A stretch of DNA of 64,000 nt from Pectinatus haikarae (GTDB taxonomy: Bacteria; Bacillota; Negativicutes; Selenomonadales; Selenomonadaceae): the NCBI RefSeq assembly GCF_030813505.1, contig NZ_JAUSUE010000014.1; one strand, 5' to 3'. A program made the position numbers and the translations under genes. How positions within the stretch are numbered: the first letter of the stretch is position 1; every line of letters begins with the position of its first letter. The notes below the pieces were generated by a model that saw only the letters and a program-made list of their open reading frames with translations, was not told the DNA's origin and made no database searches. This document shows, piece after piece, positions 52,384 to 60,499 of this stretch.

Positions 52384-53451
52384 ATGCAAATTTTAGTAAT
52401 AGGTGATCCATTATTATCTTCACAGAAATTAGCAAAAGCTGTTTATGATGTTTTGGGAAAAAATATAAAGGTTCATTGTGTAGATTGGAAGCCGGCCAGT
52501 AATGAAGAATTTTGGTATTTGCGCAGCATTGTAGAAAAGCAAGGTCCGTCTGTAGGAAAACCGCCCCGGGAGATATTTGACTTTGTGTCTGAGGTGGATA
52601 TGATTATTACGCAGCATACGCCAATCAATGCACAAATTATTGACGCAGCAAAAAAGTGTAAGATTATTGGCGTATGTCGTGCCGGTGTAGAAAATATCGA
52701 TGTAGATGCCGCTACTAAAAGGGGGATCGCCGTTTCAAGAACAATGGGACGCAACGCGCATGCTGTATCTGATTATACGGTGGGATTGATGCTTGCTGAA
52801 ATGCGCAATATAGCACGTGCTCATGCTGAACTAAAAAAAGGTAATTGGAAAAAAGAGTATACTAATGTTTCTTTTGTAGGAGATATGTATGAAAAAACAA
52901 TTGGTCTCGTTGGTTTTGGCTATATTGGACATTTAGTAGCAAAAAAACTCAGCGGATTTGATGTGAAAATTTTAGTATATGATCCATATGCAAAAGATGA
53001 TGATATTAAAGCTTGCGGAGGGAATAAGGTAACATTGGAGTACTTGTGTAAAAATTCTGATTTTATCAGTATGCATGCACGTTTGACAGATGAAACACAA
53101 GGGCTTATGGGGGCCGATCAATTTGCCGTTATGAAACCGACAGCTTATATTATAAATACGGCCAGAGCTGGATTGATCGAGGAACAGGCACTTATTGATG
53201 CTCTTCAAAAAAAGAAAATTGGCGGCGCAGGCATTGATGTATATTGGGTGGAACCTCCAGCGGCTGATCATCCGCTCATGTCATTGCCAAATGTAACCAT
53301 TACACCTCATCTGGCGGGTTCTACAAAAGATACATTCAATAGAACACCATATATATTGCTGCAGGAAATTAAAAGAGCGGCCGGGCAAGGAGATCTGCGC
53401 TGGTTTGTCAACTCAGATGAAGTGAATGTTATTCTCGATGAATTTAAATAA
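52384..53451 (+). CDS. D-isomer-specific 2-hydroxyacid dehydrogenase (phosphoglycerate dehydrogenase-like)
   Basis: This 355-residue NAD(P)-dependent enzyme has the family catalytic and cofactor motifs: AGVENIDVDAATKRGI, GFGYIGHLVAKKLSGFDVKILVYDPY (Rossmann), IINTARAGLIEEQALIDALQ (Arg) and a final ITPHLAGSTKDT (catalytic His). It oxidises or reduces a 2-keto/2-hydroxy acid, perhaps a keto-sugar acid of this pathway (inference from context). It is 22 bases after the EIIA gene; GGAGG precedes the ATG at 52384. Confidence 0.87.
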   Translation: MQILVIGDPLLSSQKLAKAVYDVLGKNIKVHCVDWKPASNEEFWYLRSIVEKQGPSVGKPPREIFDFVSEVDMIITQHTPINAQIIDAAKKCKIIGVCRAGVENIDVDAATKRGIAVSRTMGRNAHAVSDYTVGLMLAEMRNIARAHAELKKGNWKKEYTNVSFVGDMYEKTIGLVGFGYIGHLVAKKLSGFDVKILVYDPYAKDDDIKACGGNKVTLEYLCKNSDFISMHARLTDETQGLMGADQFAVMKPTAYIINTARAGLIEEQALIDALQKKKIGGAGIDVYWVEPPAADHPLMSLPNVTITPHLAGSTKDTFNRTPYILLQEIKRAAGQGDLRWFVNSDEVNVILDEFK

Positions 53452-53510
53452 ATTTTTCAACAGAAAAATATTTAATTATATTGAATGAGGCGGAAGGAAT
53501 GACTTAAAAT

Positions 53511-54602
53511 ATGAAAGCAGCGATATACAGAGACATTAATGATATAAGTGTGGAAAATATTGAAAAACCATCGGTCGGAAATGGGGAATTACTTGTAAAA
53601 GTCAAAGCCTGCGCTATATGCGGAGGAGATTTACGAACATTTAAACATGGACATAATTCCATAAAGCCTCCCATTGTATTGGGACATGAATTTGCCGGTG
53701 CCATTGTCGAAACAGGAGAAGGAATAGAACGATATCACACAGGGAACAGAGTAATTGTTGCGCCCGGAATTGGCTGTGGCAGTTGTTCCTATTGTTTATC
53801 GGGTCACCAAAACTTATGTCCGACAAGAAAAACAATTGCTCATATTTATAATGGTGGTTTTGCCGAATATGTGAAGATACCGGCAAATGCAGTACGAGCG
53901 GGAAATGTTAATTTTATTCCCGATGAGGTGGATTATTTGAGCGCTTCGTTAGCGGAACCGCTGGCTTGTGTGATAAATGGTCAGGAGGCCATGAATATAC
54001 AGCTTGGAGATACAGTAGCAGTGATTGGTGCAGGTCCTATAGGATTAATGCATGCGGAACTTGCCAGAGCACACGGAGCAGGAAAAGTTTTTTTGATTAA
54101 TCGCAGCGGCAAGCGACTGGAAGGTGCAAAAAATTTTAAATATGATGCATATATTGATACAAGTAAAGAAGATGCAGCAACAAAGATAATGGATCTGACT
54201 GAAGGTTTAGGCGTAAACGCTGCTATAGTAACGGCAGGAAGTGCAGATGCTCAAAACATGGGAATAAGAATATCTGGTAAAATGGGAAAGGTATGTTTGT
54301 TTGCAGGACTTCCTAAAGATAAACCCTTGTTGAATTTTGATGTTAATTTTATCCATTATCGGCAGATTACATTGTATGGAACATTTTCATCCGCACCACG
54401 CCATAATGCACTGGCCATTGAAATGATAAGAAGTAAGAAAATTGATGCTGATAAACTTTTGACACATATAGTTGCGCTGGATGATATTTGCAGAGGGATG
54501 GAGCTGGTTGAGAAACGCGCCGGATTGAGAGTCGCAGTCATACCGGATATGCGTGCAGTAGATGAAGATATAAAAAAGCATAAAAATATAATAGTCGGTT
54601 AA
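53511..54602 (+). CDS. Zinc-dependent medium-chain alcohol dehydrogenase
   Basis: This 363-residue MDR enzyme has the catalytic zinc site (CAICGGDL with Cys near 35, GHEFAG with His near 61), the structural zinc cysteines (CGSCSYCLSGHQNLC, residues 86-100) and the NAD fold VAVIGAGPIGLMHAELARAHG. It resembles sorbitol/idonate/threonine dehydrogenases, and the sugar-acid operon makes an idonate- or sugar-type substrate likely. A terminator hairpin follows at 54609. Confidence 0.88.
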   Translation: MKAAIYRDINDISVENIEKPSVGNGELLVKVKACAICGGDLRTFKHGHNSIKPPIVLGHEFAGAIVETGEGIERYHTGNRVIVAPGIGCGSCSYCLSGHQNLCPTRKTIAHIYNGGFAEYVKIPANAVRAGNVNFIPDEVDYLSASLAEPLACVINGQEAMNIQLGDTVAVIGAGPIGLMHAELARAHGAGKVFLINRSGKRLEGAKNFKYDAYIDTSKEDAATKIMDLTEGLGVNAAIVTAGSADAQNMGIRISGKMGKVCLFAGLPKDKPLLNFDVNFIHYRQITLYGTFSSAPRHNALAIEMIRSKKIDADKLLTHIVALDDICRGMELVEKRAGLRVAVIPDMRAVDEDIKKHKNIIVG

Positions 54603-54608
54603 AATGTA

Positions 54609-54670
54609 AAATCCTTAAGCAATTCAATTATTTTGTATTATTTGTTTAAGGATTTCTTTTTTTTTATTTT
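54609..54670 (+). terminator. Terminator of the sugar-acid operon
   Basis: AAATCCTTAA (54609-54618) pairs with TTAAGGATTT (54646-54655) across a wide loop, followed by a long T-tract. The A/T-rich stem is modest but the T-tract is strong. Confidence 0.75.
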
Positions 54671-54716
54671 TTATAGTACAATAAAAATACAATTTACTTT
54701 AAAGTGAGAGATATAA

Positions 54717-55571
54717 ATGAAAAAAGAGAACCAGATACAATTGCCGATTCTGCGCAGTTCCTATGATAACCTTACTAAATCTGAGCGGCGTATAGCCGAT
54801 TATATATTGGCCAATGCAAAAAATTTTATAGAACAAACGGTATCCGACATAGCAGCCAATACCGGCAGTTCAGAAATAACGGTATCTCGATTCTGTAAAA
54901 AACTTGGTTTCAGTGGTCTGCAGGGGCTTAAAATAGCACTTGCCAGAGAAATATTTTCTCCTGACGAGACTGTATATCAGGATATAAGTGTTGACGACAA
55001 CTATGATATACTGGCCGGTAAAATCTTTAAGAACATCTCGGATGGGCTGCAGGATACGCTGAAGCTGTTGAATTTCAAAGATGTGGAAAGTGCCGTTGAG
55101 CTGCTGAGCAAAGCCAGACGTATAGTCACTTATGGTTTTGGCAATTCAGCTACTGTCTGCCGCGATATTGAAACAAGATTTATTCGTTTTGGCATACCCG
55201 TACAGGCTTATTGTGATTCGCATCAGCAATTTACATCGGCGTCTCTCCTCAATGAAAATGATGCCGTAATAGCGGTATCTCATACGGGAGAGTCAATTGA
55301 GCTGCTGGAGTCAGTTAAGATAGCCAGAAAAAGCAAGGCAAAAATTGTTGCTGTAACAAGTTACGCGCGTTCTTCGCTGGCAAAGCTTGCCGATATATCA
55401 TTGAATGGTATGGGACGCGAAGTGCATTACAGATCTGAGGCTGTGGCATCCAGATTGATCCATATGGCGATTATTGATCTTCTATATACAGGAATAGCAA
55501 TAAAAAATCATGATTCATATATGAAAAACATTGGCAAAATGAGAAAAGTTATAGCGCAAAAAAGACTGTAA
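54717..55571 (+). CDS. MurR/RpiR-family transcriptional regulator
   Basis: This 284-residue regulator has an N-terminal RpiR helix-turn-helix (residues about 14-88, LTKSERRIADYILAN ... SDIAANTGSSEITVSRFCKKLGFSGLQGLK) and a C-terminal SIS sugar-phosphate-binding domain (about 118-255; RRIVTYGFGNSATVCRDIETRF, AVSHTGESIELLESVKIA). Such proteins sense sugar phosphates and control sugar genes. It lies right after the gntP-kinase operon, so that operon is the likely target. The neighbouring helicase gene converges with a seven-base gap. Confidence 0.9.
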   Translation: MKKENQIQLPILRSSYDNLTKSERRIADYILANAKNFIEQTVSDIAANTGSSEITVSRFCKKLGFSGLQGLKIALAREIFSPDETVYQDISVDDNYDILAGKIFKNISDGLQDTLKLLNFKDVESAVELLSKARRIVTYGFGNSATVCRDIETRFIRFGIPVQAYCDSHQQFTSASLLNENDAVIAVSHTGESIELLESVKIARKSKAKIVAVTSYARSSLAKLADISLNGMGREVHYRSEAVASRLIHMAIIDLLYTGIAIKNHDSYMKNIGKMRKVIAQKRL

Positions 55572-55578
55572 TAGATTC

Positions 55579-58449
55579 TCAATCAGTAAGATAATCAAAA
55601 ATATCTGTACGTACAGGCGTCTCCAATTTATAGTTAACTTCAAAGCCATTAAATTGAGGTGCAGGAATGGGGCCGCCCGCAGCTTTTATTTCACCCAGAA
55701 AATAAAATTCTTTACCTTCCTTTTGATCATAAGATTTGCGGACAAATAAATAAAGATGGTTACCCTCTGTGGTGTCGTAAACGTGTGAGGCATCTGTAGA
55801 ATCAATTTTCCTGTTCGATTTTGAGTAAGCATTTATGCAGTTATTTGCCGTAAATTTATTTGCGTAAGCAACACGTTTTTTGTCAGAATTTACATAATTG
55901 ATGAAAACGGGCATGGTTTTGGTTGTTTTCTCATAGAAATATCCTGCCATGGCATTGGGATTAATCTTTTGCGGCCAGTTGAGCAGATAACAGACTTCTT
56001 CATAAGTATATTTTCGATAGAGGCAAAGACAGGTATTTTTATAATTGTTTGTGTAATATTTTTCAAAGCGTGCTTCTGCAAAATGGAGCAGCATTTTAAG
56101 TTTGTCCTTAAAAATTTTATCTTGCAGATAATAAGAAAATTCATCGGAAATTATATAGTTATTGCCTGTGCTTTTTATAAAAACACAATGCTTATATTTA
56201 TTCCTTTCATTGCTGATTGTAAACATATTGGTCAGATTTCTGATCACAGATTTTTTTTCGTTCATAGTTAGCTTTATCCCATATTTTGATCGTAATCGTT
56301 CCGTGAATTTGGCAGAGAGGATGCCAGTGTTTTCTAAAAGAAGGTTCAGCATTTCTATTTCATGAATCCGTTTACCATGAGCAAAACGTTTGCAAATGAA
56401 AAGAAGAATTTCTTCCTGTTCAGTGGAAAAATTCACTGTATATTTTTTTTCATATTTTTTCAGAAAAAAATGATATGAACCAAATTTTTCCATGTATTTC
56501 AATATGTCAATCGTTCCGAAAGCGCTGAAATCGCTGAGCAACGGAATTTTCCCCAGCTTATTTTTCAAATCATCGTAAGCTTTGCGGAGAAGGGTTGTAT
56601 CATTGAAGCGTGCTGTATCAATAGCTGCATAAATATTTTTTCGTGCTATCGGATCAAAGCTGACAGTGGAAGGACCGTGCAAAAGGTTTTTACCGTAGTT
56701 TATACAACGGCGAAGATTATCTTTATTGTAAGAATTATCGCCAAAAAGAGCTATCGGAATCATAAAATTATTAGTATAGTTACCTATAAAATCAAGAATA
56801 ACCACATAATCTTTTTCTGTGCATTTTCTTAAGCCTCTGCCCAGCTGCTGAACGAATATAATGGGAGATTGGGTAGGACGCAGCAAAATTATTTGATTTA
56901 CCTCAGGTATATCAATTCCCTCATTCATGATGTCCACGGAAAAAATGTAGTCTATGCCGGTCATCCTGTCTTTCTGGGCTAATTTTTTTACTGCATCAGA
57001 TCTGGTTTTCTGCGAATCTCTTGCAGAAAGCGCGAGTGTGTGGAAGCCTTTTTCATTAAATGAACAGGAAAGCGCATAAGCTTCTTCTCTGGTGCGGCAA
57101 AACACGAGTCCTTTCACGCGTGTACCGCTGCAGCCATAAAAAGAAGCTTTTTTTATTATATGATTGACACGTTCGTGACAGGTTAATTTACTGAAGGAAA
57201 TATCATCACTGACAGGTTTTCCGTTCAGTTGAATATCGGTTATGCCAAAATAATGGAAGGGACAGAGCATGTTTTCACGCATTGCCTCCTGAAGTCGTAT
57301 TTCATAAGCAATATTATTATCAAACAAACCATATATATCAAAATCGTCCGTGCGTTCTGGGGTGGCTGTCATGCCAAGCAAAAAAGCAGGTTTGAAATAA
57401 GCTAAAAAATGCTTATATCCATCTGCACCGGCTCGATGTGTTTCGTCAATAATTATATAGTCGAAATCTATGGGAGAGAAAAGTTTTATAATATGTTCCT
57501 TCATTAGCATGCTTATACTGGCAAAAGTAAAATCAGCATGAATGTCTTTTTGCTTTCCTGTCAGAAAACCGGTAGAAATATTATTGCCTAAAATCTTTTT
57601 ATAGCTTTTTTCAGCCTGGCGCAATATCTGTTCACGGTGTGCTACAAATAAGACTCTGCGTGGGTTAAAGCTTTTTATATCAAGGGCACTTAAGAAAGTT
57701 TTTCCTGTTCCTGTTGCCGAAATCAGCAGTGCCTTGTCTTTCCCATGCTGGCGGAGCTGAAGCAGAGAAGCAAGTACAGTTTTCTGCATCATGTTTGCGC
57801 GTATTTTAGGCGATTTTTGAAAAATAGCAGTTTCAAATTTCTTGCGGGAAGCCTGAAGCAGATTATAATACTTTTTGTATTCTTCAAGCCATTGGTCAGT
57901 TATTGGTTCAGACCTATCCCAGAGCAGGGCAAAACGATCGGTAATCTTTTTGTATAATTCACTGTTTTTGGTACAAATAAGTTTTGTGTTCCATTCTTCG
58001 TTTGCTTTCAAAGCTTCCTGCGTTATATTTGCGCTGCCTATTATAATAGAAGCCTCTTGTTTTGTGTAAAATATATATCCCTTTGTGTGCAGGTTGTTTT
58101 CTGTGTAGATCTTCAGTTTAATATTGGAAAAACGGCGCAGTTCAGCCAAAGCTGAAGGATCGGTAAAATTCAGGTAATCAGAAGTAATGATTCTGCCTTT
58201 GATTTTGTTTTTTTCCAATAGGCTGAGACAATCTTTAAGAAGCAGTAAACCGCTCTTAGTAATAAAGGCTGTGACGAAATCAAAACTTGTGCAGTTTTTT
58301 AATAATTTTTCCAGCGAAGATATAATGCTGCGATTTTGTGCAAAATCATTGTAGACAAGCTCAGATCTCAAGGTTTCTTTTGAAGGAGAGTCTGTATCAA
58401 CAAAAGATGTGAGCAGAGCTTTCGTAAAATCAGAACTGATTTGTTTCAT
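55579..58449 (-). CDS. PLD-like nuclease / superfamily 2 helicase / DUF3427 protein
   Basis: This 956-residue protein starts with a phospholipase D-type nuclease domain (one HxK motif, H121-x-K123 with GSANIT at 138-143). An SF2 helicase core follows: Walker A SATGTGKT (244-251), DETH (335-338), MTATPERTD (360-368) and a QLGRGLRKC arginine motif. The C-terminus is a DUF3427 region ending LETPVRTDIFDY. The single gene is more AT-rich than its neighbours and lies between the sugar-acid operon and hrcA. Related proteins occur in accessory DNA and are thought to act in defence or repair; that role is inferred. GGGG before the ATG at 58449 sets the start. Confidence 0.85.
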   Translation of the reverse strand: MKQISSDFTKALLTSFVDTDSPSKETLRSELVYNDFAQNRSIISSLEKLLKNCTSFDFVTAFITKSGLLLLKDCLSLLEKNKIKGRIITSDYLNFTDPSALAELRRFSNIKLKIYTENNLHTKGYIFYTKQEASIIIGSANITQEALKANEEWNTKLICTKNSELYKKITDRFALLWDRSEPITDQWLEEYKKYYNLLQASRKKFETAIFQKSPKIRANMMQKTVLASLLQLRQHGKDKALLISATGTGKTFLSALDIKSFNPRRVLFVAHREQILRQAEKSYKKILGNNISTGFLTGKQKDIHADFTFASISMLMKEHIIKLFSPIDFDYIIIDETHRAGADGYKHFLAYFKPAFLLGMTATPERTDDFDIYGLFDNNIAYEIRLQEAMRENMLCPFHYFGITDIQLNGKPVSDDISFSKLTCHERVNHIIKKASFYGCSGTRVKGLVFCRTREEAYALSCSFNEKGFHTLALSARDSQKTRSDAVKKLAQKDRMTGIDYIFSVDIMNEGIDIPEVNQIILLRPTQSPIIFVQQLGRGLRKCTEKDYVVILDFIGNYTNNFMIPIALFGDNSYNKDNLRRCINYGKNLLHGPSTVSFDPIARKNIYAAIDTARFNDTTLLRKAYDDLKNKLGKIPLLSDFSAFGTIDILKYMEKFGSYHFFLKKYEKKYTVNFSTEQEEILLFICKRFAHGKRIHEIEMLNLLLENTGILSAKFTERLRSKYGIKLTMNEKKSVIRNLTNMFTISNERNKYKHCVFIKSTGNNYIISDEFSYYLQDKIFKDKLKMLLHFAEARFEKYYTNNYKNTCLCLYRKYTYEEVCYLLNWPQKINPNAMAGYFYEKTTKTMPVFINYVNSDKKRVAYANKFTANNCINAYSKSNRKIDSTDASHVYDTTEGNHLYLFVRKSYDQKEGKEFYFLGEIKAAGGPIPAPQFNGFEVNYKLETPVRTDIFDYLTD

Positions 58450-58607
58450 AGAAGTTTCCCCAAACATATGATATTGAAATAAATATATTATATAATATAT
58501 TCAAGCGCTTTAGAATAAATATAGTTTCTGTTTTTGATATTAAATTTATACTGGGAATAGCTGAACAACATAATATTTTCATAGATAAAAAATTACGGGC
58601 AAATTTC

Positions 58608-58636
58608 TTGACATTTTGATTAAATGGTTGTATATT
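58608..58636 (+). promoter_or_regulatory. Promoter of the heat-shock operon
   Basis: TTGACA (58608-58613) and TATATT (58631-58636) with a 17-base spacer. The CIRCE operator lies just after the likely start. Confidence 0.85.
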
Positions 58637-58648
58637 TTTAATTAGAAA

Positions 58649-58675
58649 TTAGCACTCACTAATTGAGAGTGCTAA
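58649..58675 (+). promoter_or_regulatory. CIRCE operator (HrcA binding site)
   Basis: Perfect match to the canonical element: TTAGCACTC (58649-58657), nine bases, GAGTGCTAA (58667-58675). HrcA bound here represses the operon until heat shock. Confidence 0.98.
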
Positions 58676-58721
58676 TAAATACCCGCTGCATTTTAAATTT
58701 GGCTAAAGAGGAGGTGGCATG

Positions 58722-59753
58722 ATGCTTGACAAAAGAAAACAGCGTATACTGCAGGCTATCATTGATGATTATATATCAACAGCTGAACCTGTGGGTTCAC
58801 GTACTATAGCCAGAAAATATGACTTGGGAATAAGTCCGGCTACTATACGCAATGAAATGGCTGATTTGGAACTTTTAGGCTATATTGAGCATCTGCATAC
58901 TTCTTCCGGACGTGTTCCTTCTTCCAAAGGATATCGCTTTTATGTGGATGATCTTTTGACTCCGACAAAAATCACAGCTACGGAGATGGATACGATTCAG
59001 CAGTGGTATGATACAAAAGTACAGCGGCTGGACGGTGTTTTTCGTGAAACGGCCAAAATCATATCGCATCTTACCAATAATGTTTCTATGGTTATAACAC
59101 CGCAGCTGGCAGAATCTACATTCAATTATATAAAATTTGTGTCGCTTGATGATCAAAATGTTGTGGCTGCGATTATGAGCGATACAGGTTATATTGAAAA
59201 TAAAATAATAAAAATGCCTCATGGATCATCAATGCTTGATTTTGAACAGATAGCCGAGTCGCTTAATGCTTATTTATCTGGGAAAAAAATAAGTGAGATC
59301 AGCATGGGCGCTATTCATAAGATGCGTTCAGAGATGATTGATACAGCTGCTTTCAATAAAATAATAGATATAGTTGAGCATGCTCTGGCAGGAAAAAAAC
59401 GTAATCAGATTTATACAGAGGGAACACCGCAGCTGCTTGATCAGCCGGAATTTCATGACATCAATAAAGTGAAAAATATACTGCTTATGCTTGAGGAAGA
59501 GCCTATTCTTCGTGATATTCTGTACAGTCAGATGCAGAAGTCAGATACCGGTCTTACTGTTACGATCGGACAGGAGAATAAGTATACAACGATAAAGGAC
59601 TGCAGTATAATAAAAGCCACTTACCATTTTGACGGACAGCCTCTCGGTACTATAGCAGTCTTAGGACCAACAAGGATGGAGTACAGCAAGGTGATAGCTT
59701 TATTGGAGTTTATGAATGAAAATATGGCTCGTATGCTGAAGCGGTTTTTATAA
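58722..59753 (+). CDS. hrcA: Heat-inducible transcription repressor HrcA
   Basis: HrcA binds CIRCE and represses the chaperone operon; GroE helps it fold. The 343-residue protein has the N-terminal winged helix (LDKRKQRILQAIIDDYISTAEPVGSRTIARKYDLGISPATIRNEMADLE, residues 2-50), the GYIEHLHTSSGRVPSSKGYRFYVD strand and the C-terminal GAF-like domain ending with LGPTRMEYSKVIALLEFM. AGGAGG seven bases before the ATG at 58722 favours it over 58719. Gene order hrcA-grpE-dnaK-dnaJ is the standard Firmicute one. Confidence 0.97.
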   Translation: MLDKRKQRILQAIIDDYISTAEPVGSRTIARKYDLGISPATIRNEMADLELLGYIEHLHTSSGRVPSSKGYRFYVDDLLTPTKITATEMDTIQQWYDTKVQRLDGVFRETAKIISHLTNNVSMVITPQLAESTFNYIKFVSLDDQNVVAAIMSDTGYIENKIIKMPHGSSMLDFEQIAESLNAYLSGKKISEISMGAIHKMRSEMIDTAAFNKIIDIVEHALAGKKRNQIYTEGTPQLLDQPEFHDINKVKNILLMLEEEPILRDILYSQMQKSDTGLTVTIGQENKYTTIKDCSIIKATYHFDGQPLGTIAVLGPTRMEYSKVIALLEFMNENMARMLKRFL

Positions 59754-59779
59754 AATATAAAAAAGAGATGGGGCCAAAC

Positions 59780-60376
59780 ATGTCATATATAAAAGATGAA
59801 ATGAAAAAGAAGGACAGCGAAAAACTGGAAGAAATGCAAAGGGAAATCAGTGAGGAACAGGATATACAGACGCAGGCTGCTGATGCAGAAGATAACACGG
59901 GCAGTGAAGATAACGATGCCGATTCGGCTGCGCAGCAAATTGCAGACGGGGAAAAAGCTTTAGCGGAAGCAGAGGATCGTTTTAAACGTCTGCAGGCCGA
60001 CTTTGTTAATTTCCGCCGGCGCAGCAATCAAGAGAAATCGGAAATTTCCGAGGTGATCCTGCAGGGCTTTGTAAAAGATATGCTTCCTGTGCTGGATAAT
60101 CTTGAACGGGCAGTGACTGCTAAGACTGATGATGGTGCGGCTATTCTGGAAGGCGTGAAGATGGTTCTTAATCAATTTCAGGAAGTCCTTACAAAGAATG
60201 GTCTTGAGGTAATAAAAACATCCGGTGAAAAATTTGATCCCAATTTTCATCAGGCGGTGATGCGTGTAGAGGATGTTGACAAAGAAGATGACAGTATCGA
60301 GCAGGAACTGCAAAAGGGATATACGGTTCATGGCCGTGTAGTGCGTCCGGCTATGGTCACAGTAGTTTCTAATTAA
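59780..60376 (+). CDS. grpE: Nucleotide exchange factor GrpE
   Basis: GrpE releases ADP from DnaK. The 198-residue protein has an acidic, low-complexity N-terminus (about 1-60), a long coiled coil (ALAEAEDRFKRLQADFVNFRRRSNQEK) and the beta-wing (NGLEVIKTSGEKFDPNFHQAVMRVEDVDKEDDSIEQELQKGYTVHGRVVRPAMVTV, given as residues about 144-196). Starts at 59768 and 59780 are both possible; GGGG six bases before 59780 favours it. It lies 26 bases after hrcA. Confidence 0.95.
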   Translation: MSYIKDEMKKKDSEKLEEMQREISEEQDIQTQAADAEDNTGSEDNDADSAAQQIADGEKALAEAEDRFKRLQADFVNFRRRSNQEKSEISEVILQGFVKDMLPVLDNLERAVTAKTDDGAAILEGVKMVLNQFQEVLTKNGLEVIKTSGEKFDPNFHQAVMRVEDVDKEDDSIEQELQKGYTVHGRVVRPAMVTVVSN

Positions 60377-60499
60377 CAGTACAAGTACAGCGTATTTTTC
60401 CCTAAGAGGAGCAGAAAGCATAAAAGCTTGGCCTTGCAGGGAAACAAAAAAAGATAATCACTATAATTTAGTACATAAAGATATAGGAGGAATTTTATA

